Assembly (NCBI RefSeq): GCF_018449525.1
Contig: NZ_JAAVUS010000005.1
Location: 152,001 to 216,000, forward strand
DNA: 64,000 bases
Source of the DNA: Bradyrhizobium sp. dw_78
Lineage (GTDB): Bacteria; Pseudomonadota; Alphaproteobacteria; Rhizobiales; Xanthobacteraceae
Direction: 5' to 3'
Positions 21,159 through 29,180 of this stretch are shown one piece after another. A program made the translations under genes and the position numbers. Within the stretch, counting starts at the first letter, position 1. Each line of letters begins with the position of its first letter. The notes under the pieces were generated by a model. The model was not told the origin of the DNA. It saw only the letters and a list, made by a program, of their open reading frames with translations, and made no database searches.

Positions 21159-21638
21159 GCCTTGCCTCCCTCCGGGGGAGGAACCCAAGCGAACTATTAC
21201 GACGCGGGCAAGAGGAAGCGTAACGATCAACTGTGATTTAGAAGGATAACTATCTGACTAGACAACGCTTCGCGTTGTCTGGCTTGCGGCCTCAGCCGCG
21301 CCGACCTTACCCCGGTTGTCCGCCGTCCGGTGATGGGCCATCGCCGAACGAGTATTTTTTGTTTTTTCGTCGGTTGGATTTGCACCGCTTTGCGGCCAGC
21401 GTGTAATCTTCAAAGTTGGAAAGATCGCTCGCTATTGACCTCCGGCACAGATCATGGGCACTCCAAGTGTGCCGCAGAGGTTGCCATCACGAAATACCTG
21501 TGCTGCGGGTCAGGGACCATGGCATAGCGGCTTTGCCGCTACCTTATCGTAGGAGCGGCTTGGGCAATTGTCCATTCGCTCCGCAATGAATTCTCCCAGC
21601 CCTGGCGAAGTCGCAGACTCCGAAGGTTATCTTGCCCG
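21159..21638. other. 480 bp non-coding stretch with two perfect hairpins
   Basis: No convincing gene. It contains two perfect short inverted repeats: AGACAACGC (21260-21268) with GCGTTGTCT (21272-21280), and TAGCGGC (21525-21531) with GCCGCTA (21535-21541), both with 3-base loops. A T-rich patch lies at about 21350-21370. Neither hairpin is followed by a T run, so they do not look like simple terminators on the plus strand. Confidence 0.5.
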
Positions 21639-21783
21639 AGCTACAGTGCGGGCGATCCCACCCCTGTGCTAATCCGTCCCGACGGTTATATCGCGTTGAT
21701 CTCTGACACCGGCGACGTCTGGGATGTGTCTGACTATCTCGTCGCTCGGCTGAGCCCTCCGCTCAATCGCGCGTGTCGCTAAG
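21639..21783 (+). pseudogene. Remnant of the C terminus of an aromatic-ring FAD monooxygenase
   Basis: On the plus strand the frame ending at TAA 21781-21783 reads ..TPVLIRPDGYIALISD.. followed by about 20 residues. The VLIRPDGYIA segment is the signature end of phenol-hydroxylase-like FAD monooxygenases. No body of such an enzyme lies upstream; the frame has no start or FAD-binding sequence in the preceding 480 bp. It also overlaps the last codons of the convergent TetR gene. I read it as a leftover of a deleted gene. Confidence 0.45.
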
Positions 21784-22377
21784 TCGCCTGCTCTCGACGC
21801 GGAGCCCATTGATAAGCACGTCCACCATTCGCCGTGTCGGCTCAAAATCGTCGACAGTGGCTGGCGCGCAAAGCCGCGCAAGCGCATTCCAGAGCTCTGC
21901 CGCCGTTATGTCAGCACGGATTTCGGTGCGGGCCCCCTCGACCAGGCCCTGCAATGCGGGTACGAGGCGTACTTCAAAGTCGTCGCGCAAGGATGTGTAG
22001 GCCGGTTCGCCGGAATGCAACGCCGCCGCCAGCCCTCGCTTGGTCACGATCAAGTCCAGCAGCCGCTCAATCCAGTGCGTGAGCGCTTCGAAAGGTTCAT
22101 ATTGCATTGCCAGGAGTGGTGCAGCGTCCGCGCAGGCGTCTACCTCTCGGTGAAACACGGCGACAATCAGATCGGAGCGTCTCGGAAACCTCCGGTAGAC
22201 GGTTCCGACGCCGACCCCTGCCTGGTCGGCGACTGACTTCATCGGTGCATCGACACCGGATGTGGCGAACACGACCGCTGCAGCATCCACCAACAGGTCA
22301 TGATTGCGCTGCGCATCGGCCCGCAGATTTCGAGCCGTTGCCGCCTGTTCCGCGATGTCCGAACTGCTCTTACTCAC
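21763..22377 (-). CDS. TetR-family transcriptional repressor
   Basis: 204 residues from GTG 22377 (GAGG just upstream); a longer start at 22449 would run through the operator and is less likely. The N-terminal HTH is typical: LLVDAAAVVFATSGVDAPMK, then VADQAGVGVGTVYRRFPRRS. The helical ligand domain ends with VDVLINGLR, common in the TetR group near SDR or monooxygenase genes. It is divergent from the reductase gene at 22463 with an 85 bp intergenic region that carries a strong paired palindrome (22397-22448), so it very likely represses itself and that reductase. Ligand unknown. Confidence 0.88.
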   Translation of the reverse strand: MSKSSSDIAEQAATARNLRADAQRNHDLLVDAAAVVFATSGVDAPMKSVADQAGVGVGTVYRRFPRRSDLIVAVFHREVDACADAAPLLAMQYEPFEALTHWIERLLDLIVTKRGLAAALHSGEPAYTSLRDDFEVRLVPALQGLVEGARTEIRADITAAELWNALARLCAPATVDDFEPTRRMVDVLINGLRVESRRLSDTRD

Positions 22378-22396
22378 TAATCCTCTGCACCGAGCT

Positions 22397-22448
22397 TGAT
22401 AAACGGAATTGCCTTCCGTATATAAACGGACGGCAATTCCGTTTATCA
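22397..22448. promoter_or_regulatory. Paired TetR operator in divergent promoter region
   Basis: A perfect 17-bp inverted repeat, TGATAAACGGAATTGCC at 22397-22413 and its complement at 22432-22448. It resolves into two overlapping-type sites of the form AAACGGA-N7-TCCGT (22401-22421 and 22424-22444), offset by 23 bp. It occupies most of the space between the TetR start (22377) and the reductase start (22463). This is the arrangement expected for two TetR dimers on one regulatory region. Confidence 0.75.
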
Positions 22449-22462
22449 TGGGAAGCTGTGCG

Positions 22463-23362
22463 ATGCGAGTGTTCGTGACAGGCGCGACCGGCTTTATCGG
22501 TTCCTATCTCGTCCCCGAACTCATCAAAGCTGGCCACCAGGTCGTTGGCCTTAGCCGCTCCGACAAAAGCGCCGAGCAACTCGCCAATGCAGGCGCGGAA
22601 GCGTTTCGTGGCGACGTAAACGACCTGGACCGCCTGCGTGCGGCAGCGGAAACAGCCGATGGCGTGATCCACGCGGCCTTCAATCACGACTTCGGGAATC
22701 TGAAGCAACATAGCGAGGAAGACCGCAAGGTCATTGAGGCGCTGGGTGAGGCCATCTTGGGTTCGGATCGACCGCTCGTCGTTTCCTCGGGCACCGGGCT
22801 CGTGCGTCGGTCGAAGACTGAAAGCCCAGCAACAGAGACCGATGGTCATTTCAGTTCGGCTGAGTTTTCCCGCGCGGCGACCGAGGAAGCGGCGGACGCC
22901 GTCATCGCCAAGGGCGGACGCGTCATCGTGCTGCGGTTGTCGCAGGTGCATGACACGCGCCATCAGGGTCGGATCGCCCAGCATATCAAGTTCGCGCGAA
23001 AAAAGGGCCGGGTCGCCTATGTCGGCGACGGTCAGAACAGACTGGCGGCCGTCCACGTCACCGACGCCGTGACGCTATTTAAGCTTGCGCTTGAGAAGGG
23101 CGTGGCCGGTGCGCGATATCACGCGGTCGGCGAAGAGGGTGTCCCTATGCGTGACATTGCTGAAGTCATCGGCGCCGGCTTGAAGATGCCAGTCGAGTCG
23201 ATCACGGGACAAGAAGCCCTAGACTATTTCGGCGTCATAGCCCCCCTCGCCGCGATCGATCTGGCGGCTTCCAGCAGCCTGACTCGTCGGCAGTTGGGAT
23301 GGGAGACCCGCGGACAGGACCTTCTCACCGATCTTCGCGAGGTGGATTGGACGGCGGCCTAA
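22463..23362 (+). CDS. NAD(P)-dependent epimerase/reductase (extended SDR)
   Basis: 299 residues from ATG 22463, with GGAAG 7 bases upstream; the ATG at 22448 overlaps the operator. The Rossmann start is MRVFVTGATGFIGSYLVPEL (GxxGxxG). The middle keeps GDVNDLDRLRAAAETADGVIHAA and LRLSQVHD. The sequence matches atypical/extended SDRs often annotated as NAD-dependent epimerases. The classical YxxxK is not obvious: the segment around residues 135-150 reads FSRAATEEAADA. It probably reduces or isomerises a small carbonyl compound in the cytoplasm. Regulated by the divergent TetR through 22397-22448. Confidence 0.85.
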   Translation: MRVFVTGATGFIGSYLVPELIKAGHQVVGLSRSDKSAEQLANAGAEAFRGDVNDLDRLRAAAETADGVIHAAFNHDFGNLKQHSEEDRKVIEALGEAILGSDRPLVVSSGTGLVRRSKTESPATETDGHFSSAEFSRAATEEAADAVIAKGGRVIVLRLSQVHDTRHQGRIAQHIKFARKKGRVAYVGDGQNRLAAVHVTDAVTLFKLALEKGVAGARYHAVGEEGVPMRDIAEVIGAGLKMPVESITGQEALDYFGVIAPLAAIDLAASSSLTRRQLGWETRGQDLLTDLREVDWTAA

Positions 23363-23397
23363 GGGCCGGGCGCTAAGTCAATTGCACCGCGGTGCAA

Positions 23398-24015
23398 TCA
23401 GGGCTGCCCGGCGCTACGCCGGGCCGCCAATGGTAGAAACATTGTGTCTATAATCTCGACAATTACGGCCTTCGAAACAGGCTTTCGCGTCATGAGCACT
23501 TCGTGGCGGAGAAGATCGAGAGGCAGGGACGATATCCGCGGGGTGATTTTGCTTTGATCCAGTTCTCCTCGAGCCACTCCGCGCTTTATCACCTCTTCGA
23601 ACTTGCTACCGTCAGTCAATCTGTCCCTCAGATCAGCAATGCTTGAATTCGTTTCCGTAAAGTAGTCGTTCATGGTGAGCAGGACTTTTGTCATGGTCCT
23701 TGTGCCGCGGTCAGAGAGTTTCTGGAGCAGAGTTATCAATTCGGTGCGGACACTTCCAAGGTCCGGCACGTCGATGGGATTATTTTTGTTGTAATTTCGA
23801 ATGGCCGCGACGGCCAGATCGCTTCGGCTCTGCCAGCGGCGAGCCAGGACAGGACGACTCGTACCCGCTCGCTTAGCCACGGCTTCCATCGTGAAGCCGG
23901 CATATCCATGGTCCAACAATTCCCCCCAGGCCGCATCGAGGATCGCTTCCTCAAGGGCGTCGCCGCGGCGCCGCCCACCTTTCACCATGCCCACTTTACG
24001 CCTCATAAGATGCAT
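23398..24015 (-). CDS. TetR-family transcriptional regulator
   Basis: 205 residues. HTH segment AILDAAWGELLDHGYAG, then VAKRAGTSRPVLARRWQSRS; the ARRW in place of LYRHF is shared with a TetR subgroup having a TetR_C-type tail. The start is unsure: ATG at 24015, 24006 or 23988 are all in frame and none has a strong ribosome-binding site. It is divergent from the 2-hydroxyacid dehydrogenase gene at 24130, with a promoter and a long-spaced inverted repeat between them, and is probably its regulator. Confidence 0.85.
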   Translation of the reverse strand: MHLMRRKVGMVKGGRRRGDALEEAILDAAWGELLDHGYAGFTMEAVAKRAGTSRPVLARRWQSRSDLAVAAIRNYNKNNPIDVPDLGSVRTELITLLQKLSDRGTRTMTKVLLTMNDYFTETNSSIADLRDRLTDGSKFEEVIKRGVARGELDQSKITPRISSLPLDLLRHEVLMTRKPVSKAVIVEIIDTMFLPLAARRSAGQP

Positions 24016-24074
24016 CCATGATTCTTATTGACTCTCCCTATCGCCGGATTATAGGAAACATTGCTGCATCTTAT
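24005..24074. promoter_or_regulatory. Promoter for the 2-hydroxyacid dehydrogenase operon, flanked by inverted half-sites
   Basis: A plausible sigma-70 promoter reads to the right: TTGACT (24028-24033), 16 bases, TATAGG (24050-24055). It is bracketed by a perfect 10-bp inverted repeat, ATAAGATGCA at 24005-24014 and TGCATCTTAT at 24065-24074. The left half overlaps the first codons of the TetR gene. The half-sites may be operator elements of that TetR. Confidence 0.4.
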
Positions 24075-24129
24075 CTAACCGGTAGGCGACACCCAGCCAA
24101 TCGGCATCGTTGAACAAACGGAAGACGGC

Positions 24130-25116
24130 ATGACCAAAGTGGCGATACTCGACGACTACGCCAGCGTCGCGCTCGAGCTTGCCGACTGGTCGGCTGTGCG
24201 GACCAGGGCGGACATAACCGTGTTTGACCGTCACCTCTCCGAGGACGAGGCCGCAGAGGCGTTGCAGCCGTTCGATGTGGTTTGCACCCTCCGCGAGCGT
24301 ATGGCCTTTCCGCGCACGCTGATCGAGCGGCTGCCGAACTTGAAACTGATGACGATCGTCGGCATGAGCCTGACGAACCTGGACATGGCCGCCGCCAGCG
24401 AACGCGGCATCCTGGTGGCCCACCCGAACTTCGCCACCCCCAGATTCGCCGCAGCCGGCAACGGCACGCCGGAACTGGCATGGGGCTTGATGATGGCGAC
24501 GGTGCGCAATCTGGGCGAAGAACATCGACGCATGCGCGAGGGAGGATGGCAGACCACCGCAGGGGTGACGCTGTCTGGCAAGACGCTCGGCCTTCTTGGT
24601 CTTGGCAGGCTCGGCAAGCGCATCAACGAATACGCGAAGGTGTTCGGGATGGAGGTGATCGCCTGGAGCCAGAATCTGACCGACGAGGCCGCGGCAGCGG
24701 TCGGCGTGCGCCGCGTCGAGAAAGAGACTCTCTTCAGAGAATCCGACGTGATTTCTATCGGTTTGGTGCTGTCGGAACGTACGCGAGGTCTCGTAGCTGC
24801 ACCCGAACTGGCCCTGATGAAGCCAGGCGCCTATTTGATCAACATTTCCAGAGGCCCGATTGTCGACGAGGCGGCTCTTGTCGCGGCACTCAGAGCCGGA
24901 CGGATCGCCGGAGCGGGATTGGACGTCTATGACGTCGAACCGCTGCCATCGGATCATGCGTTGCGGTGTCTGCCGAACGTGACGCTGTCGCCTCACCTTG
25001 GATACGTCACCCGTGAACTGCTGGGCGCCGTCTATTCGGACATCGTAGAGTCCGTGACGGCTTGGCTGGACAGAGAGCCCGTTCGGATCGCGAACCCCGA
25101 GGCGCTGCAGCGTTAA
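24130..25116 (+). CDS. D-2-hydroxyacid dehydrogenase family protein
   Basis: 328 residues. NAD-binding motif LGLLGLGRLGKRI near residue 155. All three catalytic residues are present in their usual order: Arg in NISRGPIVDEAAL, Glu in YDVEPLP and His in LSPHLGYVT. Length is normal for the family (about 320-330). It reversibly oxidises a D-2-hydroxyacid with NAD(P). It starts an apparent two-gene operon with an FAD monooxygenase 44 bp downstream and is divergent from a TetR gene. Substrate cannot be inferred. Confidence 0.92.
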   Translation: MTKVAILDDYASVALELADWSAVRTRADITVFDRHLSEDEAAEALQPFDVVCTLRERMAFPRTLIERLPNLKLMTIVGMSLTNLDMAAASERGILVAHPNFATPRFAAAGNGTPELAWGLMMATVRNLGEEHRRMREGGWQTTAGVTLSGKTLGLLGLGRLGKRINEYAKVFGMEVIAWSQNLTDEAAAAVGVRRVEKETLFRESDVISIGLVLSERTRGLVAAPELALMKPGAYLINISRGPIVDEAALVAALRAGRIAGAGLDVYDVEPLPSDHALRCLPNVTLSPHLGYVTRELLGAVYSDIVESVTAWLDREPVRIANPEALQR

Positions 25117-25160
25117 GCTTCGACAGCCAGCAAATATCTATGATTGGAATGGGGATCATT

Positions 25161-26399
25161 ATGCCTGCCACGACCGCTCGCAATCCGTTCCACGGGACCG
25201 TCCTGATCTCCGGCGCGAGTATCGCTGGGCCGGCCCTCGCTTACTGGCTCCACCGATTTGGCTTCGATGTCACCGTCGTCGAACGCGCCGATGCTGTCCG
25301 CAGCGGCGGCTATCCGATTGACGTGCGCGGCACCGCGATCGACGTGGTCGAGCGCATGGGTCTGCTTTCACAACTCAAGGCGGCTCATATCGACTCGCGC
25401 AAGCTCACCTTTGTCGATGCCGCCGGCGCAACGATCGGCGTCATCAGGCCCGAAGCCCTAACGGGCGGCGTTTCTGGTCGCGACATCGAGCTGCCGCGCG
25501 GCGCATTGACTTCGCTGCTGCATGAGCTGACGCGAGATACGGCGATCCACTATCGGTTCAACGATTCCATCGACGTGCTGGAGGACGATGGCGCCGGCAT
25601 AAACGTCCGGTTCAAGGGCGGCGCGCAGGGCCGGTTCGACATCGTTGTCGGCGCCGACGGTTTGCATTCGAAGACGCGTGCCCTGGCGTTCGGGCCGGAG
25701 CAGCAGTTCAACCGTTATCTCGGTCGTTGCTTCAACCTCTTCTCCTTGCCCAACTACGCCGGTCTTTCTCACGAAGGGGTCACATATGCCGAACCGGGCC
25801 GCATGGCAGGGGTATACGCGGTCGGCGACAGCGATACGCTTCACGGCTTCCTGACCTTTGCGGCCGACGAGCCGCCGTTCCTTTCGCATCCTGATATCGA
25901 CGCGCAACGCAGACGGACGGCCAAGGTGTTCGCCGGCGATGGCTGGGAAGTTCCCCGTCTGGTCGAAGCGATGCTGCGATCGGACGATCTTTATTTTGAC
26001 ACCGTCAGTCAGATCCATATGCCGCGCTGGTCCGCAGGCCGCGTCGTGCTGGTGGGCGATGCTGCCTACGCACCCTCTTTCCTATCAGGCCAGGGTAGCA
26101 GCCTGGCGCTGGTTGGCGCCTATGTGCTGGCCGGAGAACTGGCCACGCACGCAGTCCCGACCGAAGCCTTCGCGTCCTATGAACGAATCATACGGCCCTT
26201 CATCGAAGCGAATCAGGCGCTGGCGACCCGCGGTGGAGGTTTACTCCTGCCGCGTACGCCCGAAGAACTCGATGCCCGTAACCGCGCGTTCACGGCGGCG
26301 AGGTCGTCCGGAGAGGCCGAGCTACGGGGCGAGACATCGAGGCTCGTGCATAGCTCGCTTCAGCTTCCGGACTATGCGGGTGGTGCGGTCAACCCCTGA
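25161..26399 (+). CDS. FAD-dependent aromatic monooxygenase (PHBH-like)
   Basis: 412 residues from ATG 25161 (GGGG 6 bases upstream); an earlier ATG at 25140 is possible. FAD dinucleotide motif at the start (VLISGASIAGPALAYWL), the DG motif IVVGADGLHSKTRA near 165 and the second FAD motif RVVLVGDAAYAPSFLSGQG near 300 are all in place, as in group A flavoprotein hydroxylases. This subgroup, with PIDVRG near the start, resembles TetX-like and related single-component monooxygenases. It likely hydroxylates an aromatic or polyketide-like compound. Probably co-transcribed with the dehydrogenase upstream. Confidence 0.9.
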   Translation: MPATTARNPFHGTVLISGASIAGPALAYWLHRFGFDVTVVERADAVRSGGYPIDVRGTAIDVVERMGLLSQLKAAHIDSRKLTFVDAAGATIGVIRPEALTGGVSGRDIELPRGALTSLLHELTRDTAIHYRFNDSIDVLEDDGAGINVRFKGGAQGRFDIVVGADGLHSKTRALAFGPEQQFNRYLGRCFNLFSLPNYAGLSHEGVTYAEPGRMAGVYAVGDSDTLHGFLTFAADEPPFLSHPDIDAQRRRTAKVFAGDGWEVPRLVEAMLRSDDLYFDTVSQIHMPRWSAGRVVLVGDAAYAPSFLSGQGSSLALVGAYVLAGELATHAVPTEAFASYERIIRPFIEANQALATRGGGLLLPRTPEELDARNRAFTAARSSGEAELRGETSRLVHSSLQLPDYAGGAVNP

Positions 26400-26923
26400 A
26401 TCTCGCGGCGATCGACGCCTGTCGCTGCTTCGACGATGAGAGGTGTTCTGATGACAAGTCGATAATCGCCGCCAGGAAGTTGATCATAATGCCGGAATGC
26501 TGACGATGAGCGCCGGCTCGATCAAGGTCCGAGATTGAGGCAGGAGATTCCCGACGATGTCGATGAGTCAACTCTTGAACGCTCCACCCTAAGCACTGCA
26601 GATCGCTAGGACCGAACCGCGGTCGACGGTGGCTCCGCGCGTGCCGCCGTCATTCGCGTGCTTCCTTCGCCGTCTCGAAGGCGGACATAGCATCAGTCGT
26701 GAGCCTGCTTTGGCTGCCGTTCTGCGTCTTGGCTTGGAACGGGACGGTTGATCGCACACGGGCTTGACGCCAAGTCGCAAGCGACCCATTATTGCAGCCG
26801 ACGTACGAAAGTCACTGCCCGGTAGGTAGTCCGGGCAACGCTGATGCGTTCGTGCAAGTGCTTTTGCCTCATTGCAATAGCCGCCGGTGCGTCTCTTGCC
26901 ACTCTTTCCGCAAGGGACGATTC
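26400..26923. other. 524 bp gap without a recognisable gene
   Basis: Short frames exist on both strands but none resembles a known family. Base composition falls and rises along the stretch, consistent with decayed or joined sequence. The last 15 bases carry the ribosome-binding site AGGGA for the next gene. Confidence 0.4.
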
Positions 26924-28141
26924 ATGCCTGGATTCCAAGTTCTCATCATCGGAGCCGGTCTCGGCGGCCTTACCTTAGCCCAGTCGCTACGTCGCGCTGG
27001 TATCGGCTTTCAGATCTTCGAGCGCGACCCGAGCCCCTTCGACCGGCCGCAGGGCTATCGCCTCCATCTTGACGCGGACGCGATCAACGCCGCCAAGGAG
27101 GTTCTGGGAAGCGAGCTGCACACAGTGTTCGAGGCGACTTCGCAGCGGACACAGCCGTTTACGACCATACTGCGCACTGACCTAACGGTCATGAAGCGCC
27201 TGCCGACCGACGACGAACACGGCGAGGGAGTCTGGCCCGCGCAGCATGACGGGCCGCCAGCCCATGCCAATGTCGATCGCGCCACGCTGCGCCAGATCCT
27301 GCTCGCCGGCCTCGACGATGCCATCCATTACGGCAAGGCGCTCGACCGATACGAGAGCACGATCGATGGGGTGGTCGCGCATTTCACCGACGGCACGACA
27401 GCGCGCGGCCATGTCCTGGTTGGCGCCGATGGCGTACGCTCGCCGGTGTGCCGCCAGCGTGCGCCGGGTCGCGACACGGTGGATGCCGGGATCACCGCGA
27501 TCTACGGCCGCGTTCCGATCGATAAAGCCTCCTCGATCGTGCCGAGAGAGACGCTGGAGGACATCTTCACGATCGCGTCCGATGAGCGGAAGGTCTTCCT
27601 GGGTCTTGGCTCGGTCCTCTTCCCAGTGCCGCCCGAACAAGCGGCTAAGCGGTTCGCGCCGGGCGCCGCCATGCGCCCCCAGGAGGACTATATCGTCTGT
27701 ATCGTTGGTGGTCGGCACGAGTACTTCCCGGCCGAACTGCACGACGCATCCGGCGAAACACTGCAGCGTGTGGCGGCCGAAGTGATCGGCGCCTGGCCCG
27801 ATCGCGCCGCGTCGCTCGTCCGCGCTGGTGAGCCCTCGGCTTTTTTCCTCGTGAAGATGTACACGAGCGTACCCTTCGCGCTAGACGCGCCGAGCAACGT
27901 CACCCTGCTCGGCGACGCCGTTCACGCAATGACGCCAACGCTGGGACGCGGCGCTAACGTCGCGATGCGCGATGGCGCGCTGCTCGGCCGCGCGCTCAGG
28001 GCGGTTGCGCGTGGCGAGACGGTACTGGCCAAGGCACTGGCCGACTACGAGCGCGACATGCTCGATTACGGATTTGCCGTGGTGCGAGAGGCGGCCGAGA
28101 TCGGGCGCCAACGCATGGCCCAGAACCCGCTCCCCGTCTGA
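26924..28141 (+). CDS. FAD-dependent monooxygenase
   Basis: 405 residues from ATG 26924 (AGGGA 7 bases upstream); the open frame extends further up but without homology. FAD motif VLIIGAGLGGLTLAQSLRRA at the start, then FERDPSPFDRPQGYRLH, DG motif LVGADGVRSPVCRQ and second FAD motif VTLLGDAVHAMTPTLGRGAN near 325. This is a group A flavoprotein hydroxylase. It differs clearly from the monooxygenase at 25161, so not a recent duplicate. It faces a TetR gene (28265-28879) tail to tail. Substrate unknown. Confidence 0.9.
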   Translation: MPGFQVLIIGAGLGGLTLAQSLRRAGIGFQIFERDPSPFDRPQGYRLHLDADAINAAKEVLGSELHTVFEATSQRTQPFTTILRTDLTVMKRLPTDDEHGEGVWPAQHDGPPAHANVDRATLRQILLAGLDDAIHYGKALDRYESTIDGVVAHFTDGTTARGHVLVGADGVRSPVCRQRAPGRDTVDAGITAIYGRVPIDKASSIVPRETLEDIFTIASDERKVFLGLGSVLFPVPPEQAAKRFAPGAAMRPQEDYIVCIVGGRHEYFPAELHDASGETLQRVAAEVIGAWPDRAASLVRAGEPSAFFLVKMYTSVPFALDAPSNVTLLGDAVHAMTPTLGRGANVAMRDGALLGRALRAVARGETVLAKALADYERDMLDYGFAVVREAAEIGRQRMAQNPLPV

Positions 28142-28264
28142 CCGACAGCCGGCGACGAGCGGCGATCCGTCAATGACGACGAGATCGGCGGTGCGCGCAC
28201 CCGTTGCCGACGTCGACTGACCAGGCGGCGGATTCGTTCGACCGGCGCTGAAAGTCGCCATTGC

Positions 28265-28879
28265 TCAACCCGCCGCCATTGCAGCCTTTGTCATGCGGAC
28301 GAGACGCTCGATATACGCGATGTCGGAGCGTCCTTTGGTAACCGCGAGCCGCCAGTAGAGCGGCGCTACCAGGAAATCGAGGATCGTTTCCCGGTCCACC
28401 GTTGCGGCAAGCTCGCCACGCGCGATGGCTCGTTCGATTAGCTGTTGGACACGATCGCGCCGGGCCTGCTGGAACGGGCGGAGCGCCGTCTCAAGCGCTG
28501 GCTCGCGTCCGATCTCGGCTAGAAGATCGGTCAGGATTCGGCGGATCAAGCGATGACGCAGCACGCGCCGGAAGGCGAGCAGCAGCGCCCGCACATCCGC
28601 TTCTAGCGAGCCCATATCTCCAGTTTCGGTGAGCGTCAGGCCGACCCGCGAGAGGAGGTCGCTCGCCATGGCCGCCTTGGAGGGCCAGCGCCGGTAAAGC
28701 GCCGCCTTGCCAACGCCTGCCGCCTTGGCCACGCGCTCGAGACTGAGCGCCGCGTAGCCAACCCGCGACCATTCGGAGAAGAACGCGCGCGACAGCGCAT
28801 CCGTCACCTCGACCCGCATCACGGCCGCTCCGCTCGGCTGGCGTGGTAAATAATTATCGTCGGAACGCTTGCGTTCCAT
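28265..28879 (-). CDS. TetR-family transcriptional repressor
   Basis: 204 residues if started at ATG 28879 (GGGG 9 bases upstream). Other in-frame starts are 28918 and 28819; the last would leave both palindromic operators upstream of the gene. HTH: FFSEWSRVGYAALSLE, then VAKAAGVGKAALYRRWPSK. The C-terminal domain (LLLAFRRVLRHRLIRRIL .. LYWRLAVTKG) is of the TetR_C type with the LYWRL motif. Twin GGAACG-N4-CGTTCC palindromes at its 5' end suggest autoregulation and control of whatever lies to the right. Confidence 0.87.
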   Translation of the reverse strand: MERKRSDDNYLPRQPSGAAVMRVEVTDALSRAFFSEWSRVGYAALSLERVAKAAGVGKAALYRRWPSKAAMASDLLSRVGLTLTETGDMGSLEADVRALLLAFRRVLRHRLIRRILTDLLAEIGREPALETALRPFQQARRDRVQQLIERAIARGELAATVDRETILDFLVAPLYWRLAVTKGRSDIAYIERLVRMTKAAMAAG

Positions 28880-28916
28880 CGTTGGCATCCCCAGTTGGAT
28901 GGAACGATAGCGTTCC
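28862..28916. promoter_or_regulatory. Twin TetR operator palindromes
   Basis: Two perfect palindromes of identical form, GGAACG-N4-CGTTCC, at 28862-28877 and 28901-28916. The second extends to 10-bp arms (GGATGGAACG / CGTTCCATCC, 28897-28920). Centre-to-centre distance is 39 bp. They overlap the possible 5' ends of the adjacent TetR gene. Confidence 0.7.
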
Positions 28917-28935
28917 ATCCATAGATGAATAGACC

Positions 28936-29112
28936 ATGAACGACACGGTGAAAAGCTTCTTGGTCATGCGGTACCGACCTCTCGGCAGCAAATCCGCCCC
29001 GACGCGACAAGTGTCGTTGGGACGTTTCGCCGCCGACCGTCTTACGGAGTCGGGAATGCCGCGAGGCGGATCATGGAGCAGAGGTCGGCCCGGCAAAGGC
29101 CGAAGCGAGTAG
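28936..29112 (+). other. Short open frame in the gap right of the twin operator
   Basis: A 58-codon frame (ATG 28936, TAG 29110-29112) begins MNDTVKSFLVMRYRPLGSK. The start vaguely recalls the first strand of NADP-dependent medium-chain reductases, but the rest is Arg/Ser/Gly-rich and has no support. No good ribosome-binding site. It may be the cut 5' end of the gene once controlled by the operators at 28862-28916. Confidence 0.2.
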
Positions 29113-29180
29113 ATCCCCCGGCTGCTTCTCCGACATCGGTAGATTGCGGCTCACAAAGAACCAACGGACCGGAGAACACC

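Noticed and set aside
26589..26789. Possible transposase remnant on the minus strand
   Set aside because: The basic composition suggested it at first, but no DDE or HTH motif is present and no terminal inverted repeats flank it.
28936..29112. Functional small gene right of the twin operator
   Set aside because: No ribosome-binding site and only the first 19 residues look protein-like; kept as a possible remnant.
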